From JACQZU01 sp041908165 (GTDB lineage Bacteria; Acidobacteriota; Holophagae; Holophagales; Holophagaceae): a stretch of 64,000 nt of DNA. The DNA is taken from the NCBI GenBank assembly GCA_041908165.1, contig JAYRFV010000136.1, forward strand, positions 1 to 64,000, given 5' to 3'. The notes below the pieces were generated by a model. The model made no database searches. It was not told the DNA's origin and was given only the letters and a program-made list of their open reading frames with translations. Of the stretch, positions 32,272 through 42,108 are shown in pieces (position 1 is the stretch's first letter; the number at the start of each line of letters is the position of its first letter). The position numbers and the translations under genes are program-made.

Positions 32272-32952
32272 ATGAGCCTAGCCCGAGAAGCCTGGAACAA
32301 GGTCACCGACCTGAACCACCCGGAAGGGTTCGCACTCGGCCCGGTCAACGCCTCCACCTGGCTGCGCGACCCTCGCCACATGGGCTTCATGCTGGCCCGC
32401 TACAAGTTCGCGGCGAAGATGATGCGGCGCTGCACGTCGATCCTGGAGGTCGGCTGCGGCGAGGGCCTGGGCGCCTTCATGCTGGTGCGCGACACGCCCG
32501 CCCGGGTGCTCGGCATCGATTTCGACGCGGCGCAGATCGACTACGCGCAGGCCAACCTTGAACCCCACGGCCAGGGAAGGCTGTCCTTCAGGTGCGGGGA
32601 CGCCGCCGCCGAGGCCCAGACCGCCGGCCCCTTCGACGGGCTGATCTGCCTGGACGTCATCGAGCACGTGGAGCCGGCCGAGGAGCGCAGGTTCCTGGAG
32701 AACTGCACGGCCCACCTCCAGCCCGGGGCGGTGGCCGTCTTCGGCACGCCCAACATCGCCTCGGACGCCTTTGCCTCCCCCCCCAGCCGGGCGGGCCACA
32801 TCAACCTGTTCACCCCGGAACGCTTCGCCGAGACCCTGGAAGCCCACTTCCAGCACGTCTTCCCTTTCTCCATGAACGATGAGATGGTCCACACCGGCTA
32901 CGCGCGCATGGCCCACTACCTCCTGGCCCTGTGCGTGCGCCGCGGGGCGTGA
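32272..32952 (+). CDS. Class I SAM-dependent methyltransferase
   Basis: 226 residues with ILEVGCGEGLGAFML (motif I), LGIDFDAAQIDYA (motif II) and GLICLDVIEHVEP (post-II). The downstream part (LQPGAVAVFGTPN, GHINLFTPERFAETL) is the UbiG-like pattern common in polysaccharide loci. The stop overlaps the next gene start (GTGA). Confidence 0.87.
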   Translation: MSLAREAWNKVTDLNHPEGFALGPVNASTWLRDPRHMGFMLARYKFAAKMMRRCTSILEVGCGEGLGAFMLVRDTPARVLGIDFDAAQIDYAQANLEPHGQGRLSFRCGDAAAEAQTAGPFDGLICLDVIEHVEPAEERRFLENCTAHLQPGAVAVFGTPNIASDAFASPPSRAGHINLFTPERFAETLEAHFQHVFPFSMNDEMVHTGYARMAHYLLALCVRRGA

Positions 32953-34187
32953 ACGTGCGACCGCCGGCCGACGATCCTTCCCGCCCGGGCGCCTCCCAGA
33001 CCGGCCGCCCGATCAGCATGGTGGAGTACTACGAGGCCCAGGACTTCAACCCGGTGCTCATCCAGGTGGAGGATCCCGAGGTCTGGCGCGACCACCGGGC
33101 CAAGCGCCGGAACCTGTACGAACGCCACCTGGGCATCCCGCTGCCGCTCCTCCGGGACCGCCGGGTGCTCGAGTTCGGATGCAATTCGGGGGAGAACGCC
33201 CTGGTGCTGGCCAGCCACGGCGCCCGGCTGACCTTCGTGGAGCCCCACGCCCAGGTCGCGCCCCGCCTGCAGCAGCTGTTCCGGGCCTTCGGCCAGGGCG
33301 CCGCGATCCAGGCCTTCCACCACGCCGACCTGGGCTCCTTCCAGACCGCCGAGCGCTTCGACCTGGTGATCGCCGAGGGCTTCCTCAGCACGCTGCCGGA
33401 CCGCGACGCCATGCTGGGGAAACTCATCAGCCTGGTGCAGCCCGGCGGCTTCGGCGTGATCTCCTACAACGACCGGCTCGGCGGACTGCTGGAGATGCTC
33501 AGGCGCGCGGTGCTGTTCCGCGCCTACGCCCTGGAAGGGGTCTCCGACGTCCAGTCCGGCCAGGCGCTGGACCTCGCCCGGGCCTGCTTCGAGTCCGATT
33601 TCCTGAAACTCAAGGCCTCCCGAAGCTTCGAGGCGTGGTGGCGGGACACGATGGTCGCCCCCGTCTACACCGAGGCGGAGCTCTGGTCCCTGCCCGAGAT
33701 CCTGCCGCTGCTCGAGGCCGGCGGGGCCGAGGTGCAGGGCACCTCCCCCGCCTGGTCCGACTGGGAGCACTACCGCTGGTACAAGGATGTTCCGGACCCG
33801 CGGTCCGTCACTGCGAGGCTTCGGGAGGACTGGCAGCGGAACCTCGTCTACTTCCTCACGGGCCTCCGGCCCGCCACGCTCGAGCGGGTCCCCGCCCAGG
33901 CCGTCCTGGAGGAGGCCGCCGTCCTGGTGGGGGCCCTTTCGAGGCTGGGCACCTCGCTTTCCCCGGCCGCTCCGCCGCCCGTCCCCGCGAAGGCGCTGCT
34001 CGCCCACCTGGCCGCGGATCCGTCCGGAGCCGTCCAGGAATTCGCCGCCGAACTCGGGTCGCTGCTCGAGGCGCTGGGATCGGCCGGCACCCCGGCGCTG
34101 CTGGCCCGCTACCGGGACTCCCACCGCCTGCGCGCCCTCTGGGGGACGGCCTACCACTACCTCTGCTTCCACGTGCCGCCGGCCTGA
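32949..34187 (+). CDS. SAM-dependent methyltransferase with long C-terminal region
   Basis: 412 residues. Motif I is VLEFGCNSGENALVLA, followed by LTFVEPHA. After the methyltransferase fold (to about residue 210) come a Trp-rich segment (FEAWWRDTM, WSDWEHYRWYKDV) and a helical C-terminus without recognised domain. I took the GTG at 32949 because it overlaps the previous stop; the ATG at 33018 just before VEYYEAQDF is an alternative. Confidence 0.78.
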   Translation: MNVRPPADDPSRPGASQTGRPISMVEYYEAQDFNPVLIQVEDPEVWRDHRAKRRNLYERHLGIPLPLLRDRRVLEFGCNSGENALVLASHGARLTFVEPHAQVAPRLQQLFRAFGQGAAIQAFHHADLGSFQTAERFDLVIAEGFLSTLPDRDAMLGKLISLVQPGGFGVISYNDRLGGLLEMLRRAVLFRAYALEGVSDVQSGQALDLARACFESDFLKLKASRSFEAWWRDTMVAPVYTEAELWSLPEILPLLEAGGAEVQGTSPAWSDWEHYRWYKDVPDPRSVTARLREDWQRNLVYFLTGLRPATLERVPAQAVLEEAAVLVGALSRLGTSLSPAAPPPVPAKALLAHLAADPSGAVQEFAAELGSLLEALGSAGTPALLARYRDSHRLRALWGTAYHYLCFHVPPA

Positions 34188-34202
34188 CCGGCCACCAGCT
34201 GC

Positions 34203-37200
34203 ATGGCCGACCCGCTCCCGCCGATGCCCGAACAGGATCCCGCCAGCCTGCTGGAGGCAGCCACCCGGCTCCACCAGGAGGGCGACCTCGACCGGGCCGC
34301 GGCCGGCTACGAGGCGGTCCTGGCGGCTGATCCCCGCCACTTCACCGCCCTCCACCTGCTGGGCCTGGTGAGGCGCCAGCAGGGCCGTGCCGAGGAGGCC
34401 CTCGGCCTCCTCACCGAGGCGCTCCGCCTGGCGCCTCGTTCCCTGCTGGCGCGCGAGAACCGCGGCCTCGCCCTCCTGGACCTGCACCGCCCGGAGGAGG
34501 CCCTGGCCGAGTTCCAGCTCGCCCTGGCCTTGAAACCCGACGACCGCGACGCACGGCTCGCCTGCGCCGCGGCCCTGCGCGCCCTGGGCCGGCCCGGCGA
34601 GGCGCTCGAGCAGCTGGACCGGGCCACCGCCGTCCACGGCGAATTCCCCGAGGCGCTCCTGAACCGGGCGGTGGTGCTCACCGACCTCGAGCGGCCGGAG
34701 GAGGCCCTGGCCTGCCTCGACCATGCCTTGGGGCCGGATCGCGCCTCCGCGGAGGCCCTGCTGGCCCGCGGCAATGCCGAACGCCTGCGGGGCCGTCCCG
34801 AAGCGGCCCTGGCCTGCTATGCGCAGGCCCTGGCGGCCCGCCCGGCCTTCCCCGAGGCGCTGCTCAACCAGGGCAACCTCCTGCTCGACCTCGACCGGCC
34901 CGCGGAGGCCCTGGCAAGCTTCGAGGCCTGCCTGGCCCACCAGCCCGGGGATCCGGAGGCCCTGCTGTCCGCAGGCAACGCGCTGGGCGACCTCGGCCGT
35001 CCCGAAGCGGCGCTGGCGCGCTACGAGGAGGCCATCGCCCGGCGGCCGCGCTTCGCCCACGCCCATTTCAACCGCGGACGCGTCCTGCAGTTGCTCGGCC
35101 GCAAGGAGGAGGCCCTCCGGGCCTACGCGCAGGCCCTCGCCCTGGATCCGGACCGGATCGACGCGCTGGTCAACCGGGCCACGCTGCTGCACCAGTCGCT
35201 TCGCCACGGGGAGGCCCTCGAGAGCCTTGCCCGGGCACGCGCCCTTCAGCCGGACCACACCACCGCCCTGGTGAACACGGGCCTGATCCTGCTCGACCTG
35301 GGACGGGCCCAGGAGGCCCTGGAGATCTTCGATCGCATCCTTGCGCACCACCCCGACCACCGGGAGGCCCTGGTGAGCCGCGGCGCCAGCCTCCTGGACC
35401 TGCAGCGGCCGGGCGATGCCCTGGCCCACTACGGCCGCATCGAGCCGAGACTGCAGAGCGCCGAGGCCCTGCTCAACCGCGGCGTGGCCCTGCACCAGCT
35501 GGGCCGCCATCCCGAGGCCCTCGCAAGCTACGACGCCGCCCTCAGGATCCGCCCGGAATTCGCGGTCGCGCACTCGAACCGGATCTTCCTGCTCGACTAC
35601 CTTCCCGACCTCGACTTCGCGCAGCACCAGGCTGAGCGGGCTGCGTACTGCCGGATCCAGACCCGCGCCCTGCCGCCGCCCGGACACGACCACCCGAACC
35701 TGCGGGACCCCGACCGCCGCCTGGTGGTCGGCTACGTGTCCGCCGACTTCCGCCACCATTCCGCCGCGGCCTGCTTCGGGCCGGTCCTCCTCCGGCACGA
35801 CCGGAACGCGTTCAAGGTGGTGTGCTACTCGGGCGTCCTGGCCGAGGACGACTGGACCCGCACCTTCCAGGAGCGCGCGGACCTCTGGCGCGTGACGGCC
35901 GCCCTGGCAGACGAGGACCTGGCCGAACAGATCCGCCGGGACGCCGTGGACATCCTGGTGGACCTCTCCGGCCATTCGAAGGGCAACCGCCTCCTGGTCT
36001 TCGCGCGCAAGCCCGCCCCGATCCAGGTCACGGCCTGGGGGCACACCGGCGGGACCGGCCTGCCCGCGGTCGACTACCAGTTCACCGACCCCGTCATGGT
36101 CCCGCCCGAAGTCCGCCACCTCTTCGCCGAAGCCTCCGTCGACCTGCCCTGCAGCATCACCTTCGAGGCCCCGCCCGACACCCCGGAGGTGGCCGAGCCG
36201 CCCGTGCTGTCGCGGGGCGGGATCACCTTCGGCAGCCTGAACCGGCTCAACAAGACCAGTCCGGAGGCCCTGCGCCTCTGGGCGCGGATCCTGCGGGCGG
36301 TTCCAGGATCGAGGCTCCTGCTGAAGGACGTTGCCCTCGACGAGGCCCACACCCGCGCTGCCCTGCTGGAGACGCTGGCCGGGCTCGGCGTCGACCCGGA
36401 CCGGGTGGACCTGCGCGGGTTCACGGACCGCAGGTCCCATCTGGCCACCTACGGAGAGATCGACATCGCCTTCGACACCTTCCCGCAGAACGGCGGCATC
36501 ACCACCTGGGAGGCCCTGTGGATGGGCGTCCCGGTGGTCGCGCTGGTGCGGGACCGCCCGGCCTGCCGGCTTTCCGCGGCCATCCTTCGCGCCGTGGGCC
36601 TGGATTCCTGGATCGCCCGGACCGAGGAGGACTACTTCGAATGCGCGGTGAGGCTGGCCGAGGACACCGGCACATTGCGGGGGTTCCGGGCGACCGCACG
36701 GGCCCGGATCCGGGCCTCCGACGCCGGCAATCCCCAGGCCTACACCCGCGCGGTCGAGCGCGCCTACCGCGGCATGTGGTCGGCCTGGCTGCAGCAGCAT
36801 ACGGAGGGCGGTGGGCAGGACGCCCTGGCCGAGGCCATCGCCCGCCACGAGCAGGGCGATCTGGCCACCGCGGAGGCGCGCTACCGGGGCATCCTCGCCC
36901 GGGACCCGGGGGATTTCACGGCCACCCACCTGTTCGGGCTCCTGAAGGGCCAGCAGGGCGACGACCAGGCCGCCCTCGGCCTGTTCGACGCCGCGCTGCG
37001 GCTCAACCCGCGTTCGCTGGCGGCGCGCCTGAACCGGGGCGCCGTCCTGCGCAGGCTGGGCCGCGCCGAGGAGGCCCTGGCGGAATTCAGCCAGGCCCGG
37101 GTCCTCAAGCCCGGTCATCCGGAGACCCTCCTGGCCACGGCCCTCCTCCTCCACGACCTCGGCCGCACTGGGGACGCCCTCGACTGCCTCGACCGTCTGC

Positions 37201-39506
37201 TGGGGGACCGGCCGGAACTCGTGGAGGCCTGGCGGAGCCGCGGGCTGGTCCTGCTCGACGTCGACCGCCCCGGCGAGGCCCTGGAGGCCTTCGCGCGGGC
37301 TGCGGAGGTACAGCCGGACGATCCCATCAACCACCTGAACCTGGCCCAGGCGCTCGCCGCCCTCGGCCGGCCCGGGGAGGCCCTCGCCGGGTACCAGCAT
37401 GCACTCGCCCTGCGGCCAGGCTTGGAACCGGCCGCCCTCGCCGCTGCCGCGCTCCACCACCAGGAACGACGACCCCAGGCGGCCCTGCAGCTGATCGAGA
37501 GTCTGCTCGCCGCCGATCCGGACAACCCTCACGGCCTGCTGAACGCCGGCATCCTGCTGCGCGACCTGGGCCGTCCCCAGGAGGCGCTGGGTTCGCTGGA
37601 GCGCCTGCTCGAACGGGATCCGGAGCATTCCGAGGGTGGCCTGAACCGCGCCCGCGCCTTGCGGGACCTGCGCCGGCCGGAGGCTGCACTCGAGGCGCTC
37701 GACCGCCTCCTCGAGCGCCTGCCCGACCACACCGGGGCCCTCGTCGAGCGGGCCAACGCGTTGCTCGACCTGCAGCGTCCGGCCGAGGCCCTGGCCTGCC
37801 TCGACCGTGTCCTGGTCCTCCAGCCGGAGGACCCCGTGGCCCTTTCCAACCGGGGCAACGCCGTGCTGACGATGGGCGATCCCGCCGCGGCGCTGGCCGA
37901 CTACGACCGCGCCCTGGCGGCGGACCCCCGGCACGCCGACGCCCTGTTGAACCGGGGCACGGCCCTGCTCGAACTGCAGCGACCGGAGGAGGCCCTGGAG
38001 AGCTTCGACCGGGCCCTGGTCCAGCGGCCGGACTGGGCCGAGGGGCACATGAACCGGGCCACCGCGCTGGTGGCCCTCCGCCGGATGGAACACGCCCTCG
38101 AGGCCTACGACCGGGCGCTCGCCCTGAGGCCTCGGCAGGCCGAGATCCTGGTCAACCGGGGCACCGCCTTGCACCGGATGGGCCGCCACCGGGAGGCCAT
38201 CGCGGACTACGACCGGGCCCTCGCCCTGGAGCCGGCCAACCGGAAGGCCCATTCGAACCGGATCTTCGTGCTCGACTACCTTTCGGACGTGGATTGCGCC
38301 GGCCACCAGCAGGCCCGCCGGGACTGCTGCCGCGCCCTGGGGTACGACCTTCCGGCTCCACCGTGGGCGCCCGACCTCGATCGCGACCCGGACCGGCCCC
38401 TCCGCGTCGGCTACGTCTCTGCGGACTTCAAGCGCCACTCCGCCGCCTCCTGCTTCGGCCCGGTGCTGCTCCACCACGACCGCTCCGCGCTGCGCGTGTT
38501 CTGCTACTCAGGAACCTCCCTGGCCGACGACTGGACGGCGCGATTCCGGTCGGCAGCCGACCACTGGGTGGACACCGCCGGGCTGTCCGACACCGCCTTG
38601 GTCGAGCGGATCCGGGCCGATCGCATCGACATCCTGGTGGACCTCTCCGGCCACTCCGAGGGGAACCGGCTCGGCGTGTTCGCCCGCCGTGCCGCCCCCA
38701 TCCAGGTGACCGCATGGGGGCATGGCGGCGGCACCGGTCTGCCCGCCATGGACGTCCAATTCACCGATCCGGTGGCCATCCCCGTCGAAGTCCGCAGCCT
38801 GTTCGCGGAGGCCTCCTGGGACCTGCCCTGCTGCATCACTTTCGAGGCCCCCGGCGGCGCGCCCGACCCGGGGCCGGCCCCGGTCTGCGCCGGCGTTCCC
38901 ATCACCTTCGGCTGCCTGAGCCGGTTCATGAAGGCCTCGCCCGAGGCCCTCGACCTCTGGGGACGGATCCTCCAGGGCCTGCCCGGGTCGCGGCTGCTCC
39001 TGAAGGACGCCCTGCTGGACGATCCCCGGGTCCGGTCCAGCGTGCAGCAGCACTTCGAGCGGTTCGGCGTCGGCGGGGACCGGCTCCTGATCCGGGGAGC
39101 CACCTCCCACCTCGACCACCTCGCCACCTACCGGCAGGTGGACCTCGTCCTGGACACCTTCCCCCAGAACGGCGGCATCACCACCTGGGAGGCCCTCTGG
39201 ATGGGCTCGCCGGTGGTGGCCCTCCGGGGCGGCAAGCCGCCGGAGCGGATCTCCGTGGCCATCCTCCACGCCCTCGGGCTGGACGAGTGGATCGCCGACT
39301 CCCCGGACGGCTGCCTGGCCCTCGCGCTCCGGGCGGCGGCCGACCCGGCCGCGCTCGCCGTGTTCCGTGCCGGCATCCGCCCGCGCATCCTCGCCTCCCC
39401 GGCAGGCGATCCGGCCCGCTACACGCGCGCCGTCGAGGCCGCCTACCGGTCGTTGTGGTCCGGCTGGCTGGCGCGGTCCGCGGCCGGGGGAGGCTGCCGT
39501 GGCTGA
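34203..39506 (+). CDS. Double TPR-OGT-TPR-OGT fusion O-glycosyltransferase (1767 residues)
   Basis: Two complete units in one frame: about 13 TPRs (1-453) plus OGT (454 to about 860), then about 14 TPRs (862 to about 1350) plus OGT (to 1767). Both OGT domains keep GYVSADF with His, DLSGHS, the Lys of LLLKD and FPQNGGITTWEALWMG. Elsewhere in the array two such units meet at an overlapping stop/start GTGGCTGA; here, near 36802, the corresponding place reads GGAGGGCGGTGGGCAGG, with no stop. The fusion looks like a recent loss of that junction. The ATG at 34203 has a poor ribosome site and may depend on coupling to the upstream gene. Confidence 0.9.
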   Translation: MADPLPPMPEQDPASLLEAATRLHQEGDLDRAAAGYEAVLAADPRHFTALHLLGLVRRQQGRAEEALGLLTEALRLAPRSLLARENRGLALLDLHRPEEALAEFQLALALKPDDRDARLACAAALRALGRPGEALEQLDRATAVHGEFPEALLNRAVVLTDLERPEEALACLDHALGPDRASAEALLARGNAERLRGRPEAALACYAQALAARPAFPEALLNQGNLLLDLDRPAEALASFEACLAHQPGDPEALLSAGNALGDLGRPEAALARYEEAIARRPRFAHAHFNRGRVLQLLGRKEEALRAYAQALALDPDRIDALVNRATLLHQSLRHGEALESLARARALQPDHTTALVNTGLILLDLGRAQEALEIFDRILAHHPDHREALVSRGASLLDLQRPGDALAHYGRIEPRLQSAEALLNRGVALHQLGRHPEALASYDAALRIRPEFAVAHSNRIFLLDYLPDLDFAQHQAERAAYCRIQTRALPPPGHDHPNLRDPDRRLVVGYVSADFRHHSAAACFGPVLLRHDRNAFKVVCYSGVLAEDDWTRTFQERADLWRVTAALADEDLAEQIRRDAVDILVDLSGHSKGNRLLVFARKPAPIQVTAWGHTGGTGLPAVDYQFTDPVMVPPEVRHLFAEASVDLPCSITFEAPPDTPEVAEPPVLSRGGITFGSLNRLNKTSPEALRLWARILRAVPGSRLLLKDVALDEAHTRAALLETLAGLGVDPDRVDLRGFTDRRSHLATYGEIDIAFDTFPQNGGITTWEALWMGVPVVALVRDRPACRLSAAILRAVGLDSWIARTEEDYFECAVRLAEDTGTLRGFRATARARIRASDAGNPQAYTRAVERAYRGMWSAWLQQHTEGGGQDALAEAIARHEQGDLATAEARYRGILARDPGDFTATHLFGLLKGQQGDDQAALGLFDAALRLNPRSLAARLNRGAVLRRLGRAEEALAEFSQARVLKPGHPETLLATALLLHDLGRTGDALDCLDRLLGDRPELVEAWRSRGLVLLDVDRPGEALEAFARAAEVQPDDPINHLNLAQALAALGRPGEALAGYQHALALRPGLEPAALAAAALHHQERRPQAALQLIESLLAADPDNPHGLLNAGILLRDLGRPQEALGSLERLLERDPEHSEGGLNRARALRDLRRPEAALEALDRLLERLPDHTGALVERANALLDLQRPAEALACLDRVLVLQPEDPVALSNRGNAVLTMGDPAAALADYDRALAADPRHADALLNRGTALLELQRPEEALESFDRALVQRPDWAEGHMNRATALVALRRMEHALEAYDRALALRPRQAEILVNRGTALHRMGRHREAIADYDRALALEPANRKAHSNRIFVLDYLSDVDCAGHQQARRDCCRALGYDLPAPPWAPDLDRDPDRPLRVGYVSADFKRHSAASCFGPVLLHHDRSALRVFCYSGTSLADDWTARFRSAADHWVDTAGLSDTALVERIRADRIDILVDLSGHSEGNRLGVFARRAAPIQVTAWGHGGGTGLPAMDVQFTDPVAIPVEVRSLFAEASWDLPCCITFEAPGGAPDPGPAPVCAGVPITFGCLSRFMKASPEALDLWGRILQGLPGSRLLLKDALLDDPRVRSSVQQHFERFGVGGDRLLIRGATSHLDHLATYRQVDLVLDTFPQNGGITTWEALWMGSPVVALRGGKPPERISVAILHALGLDEWIADSPDGCLALALRAAADPAALAVFRAGIRPRILASPAGDPARYTRAVEAAYRSLWSGWLARSAAGGGCRG

Positions 39507-42108
39507 GCGTCCGGATGGACCCGGTGACCGCGCCGTCCTGGCTACCGCGCTGGAGCACCACCAGCGCGGCGACCTGGCGGCTGCGGAGGCGCTGTACCGG
39601 GCGGCCCTCGCCGAGGCACCCGGGGACTTCGCCGCCCTCCACCTGCTGGGCCTCCTGAAGACCCAGGCGGGCGATCACCCGGAGGCGGTCCGTCTGCTCC
39701 GGCAGGCCCTGCGGATCAACCCCCGCGCGGCCCTCGCCCACTTCCACCTGGGCCTGGCCCTGAGCGCCCAGGGTGAGGCAGAACCGGCCCTCGGCCATTT
39801 CGAACTCTCCCTCCGGCTCAAGCCCGACCAGCCGGACGCGCTGCTCAACTGCGCCCTTGGCCTGCAGGCCCTCGGCCGGCCGGCCCAGGCCCTCGAGCGC
39901 TGGGACCAGCTGCTCGCCCTCGCGCGGACACCCATGGCCCTGCTCAACCGCGGGCTCGTGCTGCAGGACCTGGAGCGCCCGGCGGAGGCCCTGGCCAGCT
40001 TTGACCGTGCCCTCGAATTGGAGCCCGCCTTCGAGGAGGCCCGCCTGGCCCGGGCCCGCGCCCTCCGCCAGGCCGGCCGCAGCGAGGAGGCGCTGGCCGC
40101 CGTGGACGGCCTCCTGCAGGTGCAGCCCGACCGGGTCGAGGCCGTGAAGGAGCGCGCCGGCCTGCTGGCCGATCTCGGCCGAACCGAGGCCTCGCTGGCC
40201 TGCCTCGACCGCCTCCAGGCGCTCCAGCCGGGTTCGGCGGAGGTCCACCTCGACCGCGGCAACGCGCTCATGCGCCTGCACCGCACCCGCGAGGCCCTCG
40301 TCAGCTACGACCGCGTGCTCGCCCTCGATCCGGACCACCTGGACGGGCACATGAACCGGGGCACGGCGCTGCTCGCCCTGCATCGGCCACAGGACGCCCT
40401 GGCCAGCTACGACCGCGTGCTCGCCGTCCGCCCGGACCATGTGGAAACCCGGCTCAACCGGGGCAACGCCCTCCTCGCGCTGGGGCTGCCCCGGGAGGCC
40501 CTCGCCGATTTCGACCTTGCCCTGGCCCGCAGGCCCGACTACCCCGAGGCCCTGCTGAACCGTGCCCACGCGCTGCTGGCCCTGAACCGGCCACAGGAGG
40601 CCCTCGCCAGCTGCGACCGGGCCCTCCACCTGCAGCCGGCCTGCGCCGGAGCGCTGATCAACCGGGGCACGGCCCTGCTCGACCTCAAGCGGCCCGAGGA
40701 GGCCCTGGCCTGCTTCGAATCCGCCTCCGCCCTGCAGCCCGGCGACGCGGACCTCCTCATGAACCGCGGCACGGCCCTGCACCTGCTGGCCCGGCACCGG
40801 GAGGCCATCGCCTGCTACGACCAGGCCCTGGCGATCGACCCCGGCCATGCCCGCGCGCACTCGAACAAGATCTACCTGCTCGACTTCATCCCCGAGGTCG
40901 GCTTCCTCGAGCACCAGCTCGAACGGAGGAGCTACTTCAACGCCCACGCCGGCCGCTGGGCGCACCAGCCGGGGACCCCGCCCGGGGACCCCGACCCGGA
41001 CCGGCGGCTGGTGATCGGCTACGTCTCCGCCGACTTCAAGCACCACTCGGCGGCCTCCTGCTTCCTGCCGGTGCTCCAGCGGCACGACCGCGCCGCCTTT
41101 CACGTGAACTGCTACTCCGGGGTGCTGGTCGAGGACGACTGGACCCAGCGCTTCCAGCAGGTTTCCGATGTCTGGAGACCGACCGCCGGGCTCACCGACG
41201 AGGCGCTGGCTGACCGGATCCGCGGCGACGGGGTCGACATCCTCGTCGACCTCTCCGGGCACTCCAGGGGCAACCGGCTGCTGGCCTTCGCCCGGCGCCC
41301 CGCCCCGGTCCAGGTGACCGCCTGGGGCCACGCCGGCGGCACCGGGCTGCCGATGATCGACTACCAGTTCACCGATCCGGTGAGCACGCCTCCGCAGGCG
41401 CGGCCGCTGGCCGCCGAATCGTGCTGGGACCTGCCCTGCTTCATCACCTTCGAGGCCCCGGCCTTCGCCCCGCCCCTCGCGGCCCTTCCGGCCCGGGCGA
41501 ACGGCTTCATCACGTTCGGCAGCCTGAACCGGTTCACGAAGGTCACCCCCGCCGTCCTCCAGCTCTGGGCCAGGATCCTGCGGGCGGTCCCGGAGGCGCG
41601 GCTGCTGCTGAAGGACGCGGCCTTCGACGCCCCCGCCGCGTGCAGGGAGGTCGCCACCACCCTGGAGCGCCTGGGCGTCGGCGCCGGGCGCATCGGCTTC
41701 CTCGGCTTCAGCTCCCGGGAACGCCACCTGGCCGCCTTCTCCTCCGTGGACATCGTGCTCGACAGCTTTCCCCAGAACGGCGGCATCACCACCTGGGAGG
41801 CCCTCTGGATGGGGACGCCCGTGGTGGCGATGCTGGGCAACAAGCTGGCCAGCCGCATCTCCGCGGCCATCCTGCACGCCCTCGACCTGGGCGCCTGGGT
41901 GGGCGAGGGCGAGGAGGCCTATTTCGCGATCGCCACCGGGATGGCCGGGGACCTCGACGCGCTCGAGCGGTTCCGCTCCGGCATCCGCAGCCGCATCCAG
42001 GCGTCCGAGGCGGGCAACCCTGAGCGCTACACCCGCGCGGTCGAGGCGGCCTACCGGGCGATGTGGTGGGAGCGGCTGGCGCGCCAGCCCCGGACTCAGC
42101 TCCCGTAG
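39499..42108 (+). CDS. TPR-OGT O-glycosyltransferase, 13 TPRs
   Basis: 869 residues: about 13 TPRs (1-450), OGT domain (451-869) with GYVSADFKHHSAASCF, DLSGHSRGNRL, AWGHAGGTGL, LLLKDAAFD and DSFPQNGGITTWE. The GTG start follows GGAGG at 5 bases and overlaps the upstream stop in GTGGCTGA. Its 3' end overlaps that of the converging nucleotidyltransferase gene by 13 bases, so no terminator separates them. Confidence 0.9.
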   Translation: MAERPDGPGDRAVLATALEHHQRGDLAAAEALYRAALAEAPGDFAALHLLGLLKTQAGDHPEAVRLLRQALRINPRAALAHFHLGLALSAQGEAEPALGHFELSLRLKPDQPDALLNCALGLQALGRPAQALERWDQLLALARTPMALLNRGLVLQDLERPAEALASFDRALELEPAFEEARLARARALRQAGRSEEALAAVDGLLQVQPDRVEAVKERAGLLADLGRTEASLACLDRLQALQPGSAEVHLDRGNALMRLHRTREALVSYDRVLALDPDHLDGHMNRGTALLALHRPQDALASYDRVLAVRPDHVETRLNRGNALLALGLPREALADFDLALARRPDYPEALLNRAHALLALNRPQEALASCDRALHLQPACAGALINRGTALLDLKRPEEALACFESASALQPGDADLLMNRGTALHLLARHREAIACYDQALAIDPGHARAHSNKIYLLDFIPEVGFLEHQLERRSYFNAHAGRWAHQPGTPPGDPDPDRRLVIGYVSADFKHHSAASCFLPVLQRHDRAAFHVNCYSGVLVEDDWTQRFQQVSDVWRPTAGLTDEALADRIRGDGVDILVDLSGHSRGNRLLAFARRPAPVQVTAWGHAGGTGLPMIDYQFTDPVSTPPQARPLAAESCWDLPCFITFEAPAFAPPLAALPARANGFITFGSLNRFTKVTPAVLQLWARILRAVPEARLLLKDAAFDAPAACREVATTLERLGVGAGRIGFLGFSSRERHLAAFSSVDIVLDSFPQNGGITTWEALWMGTPVVAMLGNKLASRISAAILHALDLGAWVGEGEEAYFAIATGMAGDLDALERFRSGIRSRIQASEAGNPERYTRAVEAAYRAMWWERLARQPRTQLP

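Noticed and set aside
32916..38477. Very long open frame on the minus strand opposite the methyltransferase and TPR-OGT genes
   Set aside because: At about 70% GC, stops are rare in the antisense frame of Leu/Ala/Asp-rich TPR sequence. The translation has no domain pattern, and the plus-strand proteins explain the region fully.
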